A stretch of DNA of 64,000 nucleotides from NCBI GenBank assembly GCA_963783045.1, contig CAWAMD010000005.1:248001-312000 (forward strand), written 5' to 3'. Below the pieces are notes generated by a model, which searched no databases, was not told where the DNA came from, and worked only from the letters and a program-made list of their open reading frames with translations. The translations under genes were made by a program, and so were the position numbers. Position 1 is the first letter of the stretch, and each line of letters starts with the position of its first letter. Of this stretch, positions 36,306 to 44,508 are shown piece after piece. The stretch comes from CAWAMD01 sp963783045. Lineage in GTDB: Bacteria; Actinomycetota; Nitriliruptoria; Nitriliruptorales; Nitriliruptoraceae.

Positions 36306-36503
36306 TGGACCACCTCCTTTCTCCTGTGGCGCCATGGAAGCACATGGCGCAAATCGGCGCCCCCATTTCGTCGCCCTCTGCGCACGAACCGGCCCGGTGC
36401 GGCTCTCGTGCGGGTTGCCGCGCTCGCCCTTCGGACAGGGCCGTGCGCTGCCGGCACAACCAGGCGCCGGCATGGTCGTATCAGCCCGACCCGAGGAGGA
36501 GCG

Positions 36504-37130
36504 ATGGGTGGCGACGCCCTGCAGGAGTACCGGCAGAAGCGCGACTTCACCGCGACGCCCGAGCCGGCCGGTGTCGAGCAGGCGCCGGGGGACCGGCCGC
36601 TGTTCGTCGTGCAGGAGCATCGCGCCTCGAGCCACCACTTCGACGTGCGGCTCGAAGCCGACGGGGTCCTGAAGTCGTGGGCCGTACCGAAGGGGCCGTC
36701 CACGGACCCGCGCGAGCAGCGTCTGGCGATCCGTACCGAGGACCACCCGCTGGACTACGCCGACTTCGAAGGTGTGATCCCCGAGGACGAGTACGGCGGC
36801 GGGACCGTCATCGTCTGGGACATCGGTCCGTACCGGAACCTGACCGCCGACGACGACGGCAACGAGGTGCCCGTGGCGGCCGCCGTCGACGACCGCGGCT
36901 CGGTCGAGGTGTGGCTCGAGGGCGACAAGATCCGCGGCGCCTACGCCTTCCGGCACGCCCGCGTCGGGGGCGACGAGGACAACTGGCTCCTGGTCAAGCT
37001 CGACGACGACGGCGCCGACGCCCGCCGCAACCCCACGTCGACGGAGCCCGCGTCAGCCGTCAGCGGCCGCACCCTCGACGACGTGGCCGCGGAGGAGGAG
37101 CCCCGCTCGCCCGACGCCGGGGGCTCCTGA
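36504..37130 (+). CDS. LigD 3'-phosphoesterase domain protein
   Basis: 208 residues. FVVQEHRASSHHFDVRLEADGVLKSWAVPKGPS near 34-66 contains the H and D residues of the NHEJ 3'-phosphoesterase (PE) active site; HPLDYADFEGVIPEDEYGGGTV near 80-100 follows. It removes 3' phosphates and ribonucleotides at breaks before sealing. ATG 36504 has GAGGAG 3 nt upstream. First of three consecutive genes that together equal one LigD; 1 bp before the ligase start. Confidence 0.9.
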   Translation: MGGDALQEYRQKRDFTATPEPAGVEQAPGDRPLFVVQEHRASSHHFDVRLEADGVLKSWAVPKGPSTDPREQRLAIRTEDHPLDYADFEGVIPEDEYGGGTVIVWDIGPYRNLTADDDGNEVPVAAAVDDRGSVEVWLEGDKIRGAYAFRHARVGGDEDNWLLVKLDDDGADARRNPTSTEPASAVSGRTLDDVAAEEEPRSPDAGGS

Positions 37131-37131
37131 G

Positions 37132-38136
37132 ATGGCGAGCCCTCTCGATGCGCTCGACGACGACGTGCGGCGCCGCCTGCCGGCGCAGGCGCCGCCGTCG
37201 TGGCTCGATCCGATGCTGGCGACCCTGACCGACGAGCCGTTCTCCGACCCGGACTGGATCTTCGAGCGCAAGCTCGACGGTGAGCGGGTGCTGATCTTCC
37301 ACGACGGTGAGCGAGTCCGGCTGCGTACCCGAAACCAGAAGGACGCGAACCCGCCCTATCCCGAGCTGGTGGATGCGGTCGCGGCCCAGACCTTTCCCGA
37401 CGTCGTCCTCGACGGTGAGATCGTCGCGTTCGACGGGAACCGCACGAGCTTCGCCCGGCTGCAGGGACGGATGCAGCAGACCGATCCTGAGCGCGCACGG
37501 GCAACGGGGATCGCCGTCCACTGCTACCTCTTCGACATCCTGCATGCGGACGGCCGCGATCTGCGCGACCTGCCGCTGCGGACGCGGAAGAAGGTGCTGC
37601 GGGCGGCGGTGGACCTCGACGACCCGTTGCGGTTCACCGCGCACCGCAACGAGACGGGCGAGGCGTACTGGCGCACGGCCTGCGAGCGCGGCTGGGAGGG
37701 GGTGATCGCGAAGCGGGCCGACGCGCCGTACACCGGGGCCCGCTCGCGGGACTGGCTGAAGTTCAAGTGCGTGCTGGAGCAGGAGTTCGTGATCGGTGGC
37801 TTCACGGAGCCGCAGGGGTCGCGGACCGACTTCGGCGCGCTGCTGATCGGGTACCACGAGGACGGCGACCTGCGGTATGCCGGCAAGGTCGGCACCGGCT
37901 ACGACCACGCGACGCTCGCGGACCTCGGGAGCCAGCTGCGCCGGCGTGAGCGTGAGACCACCCCGTTCGCGCAGGGCTCGCTGCCGCACAAGGGCGTCCG
38001 CTGGGTGACGCCGGACCTGGTGGCCCAGGTCGGGTTCACCGAGTGGACCGGCGACGGCCGGCTGCGCCACCCCCGCTATCTCGGTCTTCGCGACGACAAG
38101 GACCCTGCCGAGGTTGTCCGGGAACGGCCGAGCTGA
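37132..38136 (+). CDS. ATP-dependent DNA ligase (LigD ligase domain)
   Basis: 334 residues. Nucleotidyltransferase motif I IFERKLDGERVLIF (Lys nucleophile near 43), motif III VLDGEIVAFDG near 96, motif IV WEGVIAKRADAPY near 185-197, motif V SRDWLKFKC near 203, then the OB fold to the C-terminus. It seals double-strand breaks in the NHEJ pathway. The upstream PE gene ends one base before. No Ku gene is visible in the window, so the usual partner must be elsewhere. Confidence 0.92.
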   Translation: MASPLDALDDDVRRRLPAQAPPSWLDPMLATLTDEPFSDPDWIFERKLDGERVLIFHDGERVRLRTRNQKDANPPYPELVDAVAAQTFPDVVLDGEIVAFDGNRTSFARLQGRMQQTDPERARATGIAVHCYLFDILHADGRDLRDLPLRTRKKVLRAAVDLDDPLRFTAHRNETGEAYWRTACERGWEGVIAKRADAPYTGARSRDWLKFKCVLEQEFVIGGFTEPQGSRTDFGALLIGYHEDGDLRYAGKVGTGYDHATLADLGSQLRRRERETTPFAQGSLPHKGVRWVTPDLVAQVGFTEWTGDGRLRHPRYLGLRDDKDPAEVVRERPS

Positions 38137-38153
38137 GCAACGCAGGAGGCGAC

Positions 38154-39074
38154 GTGGAGAACGGACCGCTCGACATCGACGGCCGGACCATCGACGTCAG
38201 CAGCGTCGACAAGGTGCTGTTCGGCGACGACATCACGAAGGGCGACCTCGTCGAGTACGCGGTCGCGATCGCCCCGATCGCGGTGCCGCACCTCGCGGAC
38301 CGGCCGGTCGCGCTCAAGCGCTACCCCGACGGGATCGAGCAGAAGGGGTTCTTCCAGAAGCAGGCCAGCGACCACTTCCCGGCGTGGGTGACGACCGTGC
38401 CCGTGGCAACGAGCGACCGCACCATCGACCACGTGGTCGTCGACCAGGCGGCGACGCTCGTCTACCTCGCCGATCAGGGCACCATCGAGCTGCACGCGTG
38501 GCTGAGCCGCACGGGTTCCCTCGACCATCCCGACGAGATGATCTTCGACCTCGACCCGCCGCCCGACGCGAGCGTCGACGAGGTGCGCTGGGCTGCCCGG
38601 CGCACGCGCGACCTGCTCGACGAGCTCGAGCTGCCGGCGCTGCTGAAGACGAGTGGGTCGGCGGGCTACCACGTCCACGTGCCCCTCGATCAGCGCGCGG
38701 ACTTCGACGCCGTGCGCCAGTTCGCGCACGCCACCGCCGACCTGTTGGCACGACGCCACCCGAGCCGCCTGACCGTCGCGCAGCGCAAGGACCGGCGTGA
38801 GGGGCGCGTCTTCGTCGACTACCTGAGGAACGGTTACGGGCAGACGGCGGTCGCGCCGTACAGCGTCCGGGCGCGTCCGGGCGCCCCGGTGGCCACGCCG
38901 ATCGACTGGGACGAGCTCGGCCGCGTGGCGCCGCAGCGGTATGGGATCGGCAACATCATGCGGCGGCTCGGGCAGAAGGAGGACCCGTGGGCGCACGTCC
39001 CTGACGGCGTCGGTCTGGGTCCCGCGACGGAGCGTCTGAACGCCCTGCTGGAGGAGGCCGACGCCGGCCGCTGA
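38154..39074 (+). CDS. LigD polymerase domain protein
   Basis: 306 residues of the archaeo-eukaryotic primase-like polymerase. IDVSSVDKVLFGDDITKGDLVEYAV near 12-36, ALKRYPDGIEQKGFFQKQA near 61-79, catalytic MIFDLDPP near 138 (DxD) and KTSGSAGYHVHVPL near 175 (SGxGxH-like). It fills gaps with rNTPs/dNTPs at broken ends. AGGAGG precedes GTG 38154. Order PE-LIG-POL in one operon; in mycobacterial LigD the order in the fused protein is POL-PE-LIG. Confidence 0.9.
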   Translation: MENGPLDIDGRTIDVSSVDKVLFGDDITKGDLVEYAVAIAPIAVPHLADRPVALKRYPDGIEQKGFFQKQASDHFPAWVTTVPVATSDRTIDHVVVDQAATLVYLADQGTIELHAWLSRTGSLDHPDEMIFDLDPPPDASVDEVRWAARRTRDLLDELELPALLKTSGSAGYHVHVPLDQRADFDAVRQFAHATADLLARRHPSRLTVAQRKDRREGRVFVDYLRNGYGQTAVAPYSVRARPGAPVATPIDWDELGRVAPQRYGIGNIMRRLGQKEDPWAHVPDGVGLGPATERLNALLEEADAGR

Positions 39075-39120
39075 CGGTTGGCGCCCGTCTTGCCGGACGG
39101 GTATCGTCCGGCCTGCCTTC

Positions 39121-39192
39121 GGGCGCGTAGCTCAATGGTAGAGCGCTGTCTTCACACGGCAGAGGTCGGAGGTTCGATACCTCCCGCGCCCA
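39121..39192 (+). tRNA. tRNA-Val (CAC)
   Basis: A full cloverleaf is readable: acceptor GGGCGCG/CGCGCCC with discriminator A, D-arm GCTC-AATGGTA-GAGC, anticodon stem-loop CTGTC-TTCACAC-GGCAG (anticodon CAC), T-arm GGAGG-TTCGATA-CCTCC. CCA is not encoded. The 3' half is the left attachment site of the island that follows. Confidence 0.95.
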
Positions 39193-39197
39193 CCGCC
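39170..39197 (+). other. left attachment site (attL) in tRNA-Val
   Basis: 28 bp from AGGTTCGATACC to CCACCGCC, identical to 48556-48583; it keeps the tRNA T-arm and acceptor 3' strand intact. Confidence 0.8.
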
Positions 39198-39198
39198 C

Positions 39199-40254
39199 CT
39201 ATACCCCGTCTGACATGCGGAAACGCTCGGCGCGACCCCCGATGGCGAACATGTTGTTGTCCACCGGCAACACCACGTCCCGCCCTCCGATGCTGATCTG
39301 TACCCGTGCCTGCCCGTCGATCGCGACGCCGACGACGTAGTCCGGTGACTGCTTCTGCAGCAAGACCCCCTGTGACGCTGACCTGCTTCGCGGAGGTGTC
39401 AGTCCGAACGCACAGGCGGTGTTCGGGCCAGGCTGTTCGATCACCGCGAGACAGACCCCTGGTCCGGTGGTGGCCGTCCCACGCACGTTGATCGCCGGGT
39501 AGATGTAGACCGGGTGGCCGGCAACCTGACCGGCGTGATGGACCTGGTCTTCCACCGCGCCGTCGACCAGCGCACCATCGGGCGGCGTGTCGCCGCTGTC
39601 ACGCGTCCCGTTGAGGGCCGAGACCGTCAGCGGCTCCATGGTCCCGTTGAACCGGTAGAAGGTCGCGGCGATCTGCCCGTCCGAGGTGCGCAACCGCGCG
39701 AACGCCGGCGGGGTCCCGTCGTCGAACACGGCCCCGACCAGCTTCACGCGTCCGCCGTCGACCGCCGTGGGCGTGACGGTCGTCGTTGCGCCATCTGGCA
39801 GCACCACATCGACCACGTCGATGTCGGCCGGGACCTGTCCGAGCAGCAGCGGTTGGGGGGCGGCGCGATCCTGTGCGGCAACGTCCAATGCCGCGGTCCC
39901 ATCGATCGGGTTCTGGCAGCGCTCGACCGTGTGGTCAGCCCAGACGGCATCCAGGCAGAGCTGATCCCCATCCGAGCGTGCCGTGACCGTCCAGCGTTGC
40001 CCGTCGGCCAGGGTTCCGGAGGCTACGGAGACCCTCGTGCCCTGGGCGACGACCACGCCGGGCGGGCGGGTGGTCAGCCGCGGGACGCCCACGATGGCGG
40101 CCACGACGGCCGCCAGCGCGACCGTCATGCCGATCTGCAGCCGGCGGCGGACGGTGCGTCGTCGTGCCCGGGCCTTGACCGCGGTCAAGTGGCCGGGACG
40201 CTCCGGCACCCGCTCGGCAGCCTCTTGGAGCATGGTGGCGATCCGGTCACTCAT
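39199..40254 (-). CDS. membrane partner of ECF sigma factor (putative anti-sigma)
   Basis: 351 residues. A basic cytoplasmic N-terminus (TMLQEAAERVPERPGHL ... ARARRRTVRRR) is followed by one membrane segment (IGMTVALAAVVAAIVGV near 45) and a ~285-residue extracytoplasmic domain with no recognised family. The ATG overlaps the sigma factor stop by 4 bp (ATGA), the classic sigma/anti-sigma arrangement, but I see no zinc-finger ZAS motif. A degenerate duplicate of residues ~130-190 lies at 41.9 kb on the same strand. Ends 6 bp after the tRNA gene, inside the island. Confidence 0.65.
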   Translation of the reverse strand: MSDRIATMLQEAAERVPERPGHLTAVKARARRRTVRRRLQIGMTVALAAVVAAIVGVPRLTTRPPGVVVAQGTRVSVASGTLADGQRWTVTARSDGDQLCLDAVWADHTVERCQNPIDGTAALDVAAQDRAAPQPLLLGQVPADIDVVDVVLPDGATTTVTPTAVDGGRVKLVGAVFDDGTPPAFARLRTSDGQIAATFYRFNGTMEPLTVSALNGTRDSGDTPPDGALVDGAVEDQVHHAGQVAGHPVYIYPAINVRGTATTGPGVCLAVIEQPGPNTACAFGLTPPRSRSASQGVLLQKQSPDYVVGVAIDGQARVQISIGGRDVVLPVDNNMFAIGGRAERFRMSDGV

Positions 40255-40721
40255 CGCAGCATCTCCTCGTTCGCTGCCAGCCGTTGCAGCGTGCGGTGCA
40301 GCCGGCTCTTGACCGTCCCGGCCGGCACGTCCAGCGCCGTCGCGATCCGCTCGACCGGCCAGTCCGCGACGAACCGCAGCGCCAGCAGGGTCCGCTGCCG
40401 CTCCGGCAGCCCGGCCACCACCCGGGCCAGATCCACGTCCGGGAGCCAGTCTTCGACGGGCCGGTCGAGCCGCTCGGCCGACATTGTCGGACGCCGCGAC
40501 CACTTCCGACGCCACGAGGTCGCCCAGTTGCGGGCCACCCGCAGCACCCACCCGGCCGGATCCTGCTTCTCGCACACCGTCGACCACCGCTGCAACGCCC
40601 GGGCCATCGCCTCGTCGACCGCCTCGGCCGCCAACGCGTCGTCGCCCAGCCCGACGGCCAGCACCCGGTAGAGCCGGTCGCGTTCCGCACCCCAGAACGC
40701 CTCGAACCCGGCGTCGTCCAC
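40251..40721 (-). CDS. ECF/SigE-type RNA polymerase sigma factor
   Basis: 156 residues. Region 2: FEAFWGAERDRLYRVLAV ... AEAVDEAMARALQRWSTV; region 4: LPERQRTLLALRFVADWPVERIATALDVPAGTVKSRLHRTLQRL, the HTH that reads the -35 element. It resembles the short SigE/Sig-like group of actinobacteria. GTG 40721 is preceded by GGGGGA. Together with the overlapping membrane gene it forms a signal-responsive unit that presumably controls island genes. The 261-bp upstream gap (40722-40982) holds its promoter and that of the divergent nucleotidyltransferase; no conserved site was recognised. Confidence 0.85.
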   Translation of the reverse strand: MDDAGFEAFWGAERDRLYRVLAVGLGDDALAAEAVDEAMARALQRWSTVCEKQDPAGWVLRVARNWATSWRRKWSRRPTMSAERLDRPVEDWLPDVDLARVVAGLPERQRTLLALRFVADWPVERIATALDVPAGTVKSRLHRTLQRLAANEEMLR

Positions 40722-40982
40722 ACCATCCCCCTGAAAGGTCTGCCACCCCCGACACGCCCAGCAGCGCCGTCACGTTCCACTCGGATGGCGGCATGTCCGC
40801 CTGCCGCACATGGGCCGGTCAGGACGACTACCAAGATCCTGCGGTGCGTGTGATCGTGCGGACGACCAGCAGCGTACGCGGCCCCGTGGGCCACCAGACC
40901 GCGTCCCGTGTCGTTGGTGGTCTGCCCGGCGCCACGGCGGGCGGAGCGGTCTATTCTGTGGCCAGCGGCAAGGACATGCGAG

Positions 40983-41285
40983 GTGACGACGACATCAGGG
41001 ACGTTGCGGCGTCTGGTCGAGGAGCGACGCGAGGAGGTCCAGCGCGTCGCCCGGGCGCACGGTGCCGAGCGCATCCGCCTGGTGGGGTCGGTCGCCCGTG
41101 GCGACGAGCATGCTGCCAGCGATGTGGACTTTCTGGTCCGGTTCCGGCCCGGCTCGTCACTGCTCGACCAGGTCGGGCTCATCCATGACCTCGAGGAGCT
41201 CCTCGGGGTTGCGGTGGACGTGATCTCCGAAGGTGGCCTGCGCGACACCGATGTCGCGCTTCGTGAGGACGCCACGGCGCTGTGA
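40983..41285 (+). CDS. MNT-type nucleotidyltransferase (antitoxin)
   Basis: 100 residues. IRLVGSVARGDEHAASDVDFLVRF near 31-53 has the minimal nucleotidyltransferase signature GS-x-A-R-G ... D-x-D. In MNT/HEPN systems this protein AMPylates or otherwise neutralises the HEPN toxin. GTG 40983 has AAGGA 8 nt upstream and a TATTCT -10-like box at 40952-40957. Its stop overlaps the HEPN GTG (GTGA). Confidence 0.85.
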   Translation: MTTTSGTLRRLVEERREEVQRVARAHGAERIRLVGSVARGDEHAASDVDFLVRFRPGSSLLDQVGLIHDLEELLGVAVDVISEGGLRDTDVALREDATAL

Positions 41286-41619
41286 GCCCACGGCCGCCGG
41301 ACGCCCGACTCGCGGACGTGCTCGCGGCTGCGCGGTATGCCGAGGCCATAGTCGCACGGGGACGGTCTCACTCGATCAGGACATGATCTTGCGGTTGGCC
41401 GGCGAGCGCGTCATCGAGATGCTCGCCGAGGCGGTCAACGCTGCACTCGACGAGTTGACTCAGGCCTACCCTGACTACCCCTGGTACGAGCCGATCGGTA
41501 TGCGCAACCTGTTGGCGCACGAGTACTGGCGCGCCGATCCCGACCTGGTCTGGGCCACCCTCAGCGAGGACATCCCGGAGGTCGCGGCCATGGTCCGCGA
41601 TCTTCAGACGGGTGGCTGA
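41282..41619 (+). pseudogene. HEPN (DUF86) toxin, frameshifted
   Basis: Frame one from GTG 41282 reads SPRPPDARLADVLAAARYAEAIVARGRSH and then stops at a TGA shortly after 41370. Frame two continues DQDMILRLAGERVIEMLAEAV ... PWYEPIGMRNLLAHEYWRADPDLVW with the DUF86 RNase motif R-N-x-x-x-H (RNLLAH). Adding one base at 41370-41374 gives a 112-residue HEPN protein with SHFDQDM at the join. The catalytic motif is intact but cannot be translated from the natural start as read. Overlaps the MNT stop by 4 bp. Confidence 0.8.
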
Positions 41620-41889
41620 CGATCTCGAACCGCACGGTGGTTTCTTCTGGCGCATCGATCCTTCTGTGCCAACGCCGGGAGTTCATGTGGCCTGGTGAAG
41701 ATGGTTCGTTGTGGTCCTTGTGTGGCGGACGCGGGCGCGTCAGGGGGGGTGCTGTGCGTGGTGGGGTCCGCTCGTCGGGAGCGGCGGCACGCGGGGGATG
41801 TTGAGCGGCGGGTGGTCGTCGTTGGTCTGGGCCGTTTGAGGACGGCGGTCGGCACGACGGTCTTCGTCCCGCGGTCCTGGGCCAGGGGC

Positions 41890-42075
41890 GCGACGGTCTG
41901 CCGTCGGCGGTGGGCAACCGCGGGAAGGTCGGCAGCGTCCTGTCTTCGAACACGGCCCGACCAGACCCGCCCGGCCGTCGCCAGCCGGAGTCGGCGTCAC
42001 GGTCGTGCCGTCGGCGAGGACCACGTCGAGCAGATCGACCCCTGCGGGACCCGGCCGAGCAGCACCGGCTGCGGA
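41890..42075 (-). pseudogene. remnant duplicate of the anti-sigma-like gene
   Basis: On the minus strand the pieces GVDLLDVVLADGTTVTPTP and AVFEDRTLPTFPRL (in two frames) match IDVVDVVLPDGATTTVTPT and AVFDDGTPPAFARL of the 39.2-40.25 kb protein. The DNA also aligns, for instance TCTTCGAACACGGCCCGACC here with TCGTCGAACACGGCCCCGAC at 39.72 kb. It is frameshifted and truncated at both ends. The rest of 41620-42275 holds no gene that I can support. Confidence 0.65.
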
Positions 42076-42275
42076 TCCGCGTCGTCGCGAAACGCGACGG
42101 CCAGCGCCCGGCGTTCCCTTGTGACGCGGGTGCCTCACGGCGCTGAGGACCGACGAGTCCGGCGGTGATCAACGCTGGCGATGCCGCCGGGCGGCGTCAC
42201 CGGCTTTCGTCTGGACAGCGGATTGCTCCGCTCCAGTAGCGTCGCTGCCCCTGTGTCCAGGTAATGGGGGACGTG

Positions 42276-43299
42276 ATGAGTGGACTCGAGCTGCGGCCTG
42301 CCGGTCCGGATGACACCGGCGCCCTTTGCGAACTGTTCCGCCGCAACTTTCCGCACAACCCGAAGGCGGCTCCGGACGTGTTGCGCTGGCAGTACTGGGA
42401 CAACCCGTTCGGTCGGGCTGCGTCCTGGGTGATGGTGGACGGCGATCAGGTCGTGTGTCACTTCGCGGTACTGCCGCTGCCGGGCCGGCTCGCTGGCCGG
42501 CCGGCAACCGTGGGCAACACCGCCGATGCGGCCACGGATCCTGCCTACAGGCGGTCCGGCTTGATGGGACGCACCGCCCGTGCCGCCCTCGACGAGTGCG
42601 CACGCCGGGGGATCCAGGTCGCGGTCAGCTTCCCGAACGTGAACTCGCGGGGTGCGCTGCGTCAGATCGGAATGCGAGAGGTCGCGAACGTGCGCGCCTA
42701 TGTGCTGCCGCTCGACGAGCAGTGGCTGGGGGACCGTTTCCCGCTTCCCACGGTCCTGGCGGGCCCCGCAGCGCGGCTGGTCTTCCATCGGCGTCGGACC
42801 AGCGGGGGGGCGGCCGGTTGTCGAGATACCCAGCGGGCTCGACGACTTGTGGCAGGTGACTGGCCGGCAGGTCCGCCACGGTGTCGTCCATGATGCGGCC
42901 TGGTGGCGTTGGCGCTACCTCGAGCGGCCCGGCGCTCCGTACCGCTTTCACGAGGTGCGCCGGGGCGGGCGGGTGGTCGCGGCTACCGCGACGACCGTCC
43001 GGGACGCGTTCGGTGCGCGGTTTGTGCATGTCCTCGACCTGCAGGCGGTCGACGTTGCCGCCGCACGTGCGGTGATGGCTGCGGCTCTCGACGATCCTCA
43101 GGGTGCCGTTGGGGCGGCCACGATCGGTTTGCCGCACAGCCGCCTGGCCAGACTCGTGCGCCTTTGCGGGTTTCGGCGTCTGCCGGCACTGCTCGAGCCG
43201 AACCGGCAGATGCTCGGGGTCTTCGACAACGGTGCGGAGACCGACGTGCTCGACCGTCGTTACTGGACCGTCGCGTGGGCCGACCTCGACCATCTCTGA
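42276..43299 (+). pseudogene. GNAT-like acetyltransferase, frameshifted at G7 run
   Basis: Frame one (ATG 42276) has LELRPAGPDDTGALCELF and the acetyl-CoA loop AATDPAYRRSGLMGRTARAAL near 87-105, as in GNAT folds. It loses frame after HRRRTSGG at a run of seven G (42804-42810). Frame two continues VVEIPSGLDDLWQVTGRQVRHGVVHDAAWWRWRYL to 43299, which resembles the C-terminal GNAT/sterol-carrier half of Eis/FemAB-like proteins. Removing one G gives 340 residues. Substrate unknown. The homopolymer makes sequencing error or slippage plausible. Confidence 0.65.
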
Positions 43300-43312
43300 C
43301 ACACCGGCGCGG

Positions 43313-44239
43313 TCACGATGGTCGGGCCAGACGGGCCACCGCGACGAAGAGAAGCTCGCCGACGAGTTCGGTCAGTCGAACCACGGCGACGAGCAGCACG
43401 GCCGGCGCAGCCCCCACGGAGGGAGTCAGGATCAGCGCCGTCACGCCCTCCCTGGGTCCGACGCCTCCCGGCGCGAACACCGCAAGCCACCCCACCACGT
43501 GTCCCAGCGTGAACGCGCCTGCTGCCCGCGGCACGATCGTGGACAGCGTCCCTGCGACCGCGGCGAGCACGATCAGGAAGGCGACGAACCGCAGCGCGAG
43601 GTTGCCGGCGTAGAGGCCCGTAAGACGCGCAGCCTGAATGCGTGTGAGCGTGATCCGATCGAGCGTGCCATCGAGTCGTCCTCGCGTCGGCCAGGCAACC
43701 GGCCGACACCCGATCGCTCGCCGCGCAACACCCAGCAGACCGGACGGATGCGCCACGAGCCACACCAGCAGCGCTGCCGGAAGCGCCGCTACCGCGGCCA
43801 GCCAGCGCAGCTGCCCCGCCCCGGGCAACCACCAGGGCAGGGTCGCCACGATGACCACCGCGTTGAGGCAGAGCTGCCACAGGATCTCGACGATGGCCGT
43901 GGTGCCGCCCGAGGACAGGGTCAGCCCATACTCGCGGCCAATCACCGCACGCCCGCCCACCTGCGCCCCACCCAGCGTGTAGCGGGCCAGCTGGGAGGAC
44001 CCCCAGATCCAGGCGGCCACACGAAGCGGCATCCGAGGTCCGCTGATGGCCACCACTTCACGCCAGGTATAGGCCACGACCCCGTTCGCGACCAGGTTGG
44101 CCACCACCGCGGCCGCAAGCGGCAGCACGCCGGGGAGCCCTCCGGCCTCCACCACATCACCCCATCGGGCACGAAGGAAGAGCCCCGCAGCGACGAGCAC
44201 CGCGAGTGCGACGGCCCAGCGCACCACACGCCACGGCAC
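43313..44239 (-). CDS. lysylphosphatidylglycerol synthase TM-region / flippase-like protein
   Basis: About 308 residues and seven or eight membrane segments. ARYTLGGAQVGGRAVIGREYGL near 105-125 and VGWLAVFAPGGVGPREGVTAL near 255-275 are the two conserved loops of the UPF0104/LPG-synthase membrane domain (flippase-like). It probably moves a glycolipid or lipid-linked precursor. The start is uncertain; I use GTG 44239, since the frame stays open to 44398 without further ATG. Tail-to-tail with the acetyltransferase. Confidence 0.7.
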   Translation of the reverse strand: MPWRVVRWAVALAVLVAAGLFLRARWGDVVEAGGLPGVLPLAAAVVANLVANGVVAYTWREVVAISGPRMPLRVAAWIWGSSQLARYTLGGAQVGGRAVIGREYGLTLSSGGTTAIVEILWQLCLNAVVIVATLPWWLPGAGQLRWLAAVAALPAALLVWLVAHPSGLLGVARRAIGCRPVAWPTRGRLDGTLDRITLTRIQAARLTGLYAGNLALRFVAFLIVLAAVAGTLSTIVPRAAGAFTLGHVVGWLAVFAPGGVGPREGVTALILTPSVGAAPAVLLVAVVRLTELVGELLFVAVARLARPS

Positions 44240-44508
44240 CGAGGAACTACGCCGAGGTATCTCGCACCTCCATCCCAAGGTCAGCGGGTTCCCATGGCGC
44301 GCCGTGACCGAGCGTCGGAGACCGGCATGAAACCATGCGACCGCGACGGTGTGCACGGTGGGTGACGGTGCCCCCTCCCCGAATCGCGCCGGCGGCACGC
44401 CACGACCGCCATCGCGGCCGGACGGCCCGGGTCGCTGGCGCGCGCCACCAGGCAGGCAAGGTGCGGCTGGTGGTGTCCCAACTGGTGCATCTCGGACGTT
44501 TCGGGGGG

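Noticed and set aside
41695..42168. Plus-strand ORF of 157 aa in the island gap
   Set aside because: Runs antisense to the degenerate anti-sigma duplicate; Arg-rich with no start signal or motif.
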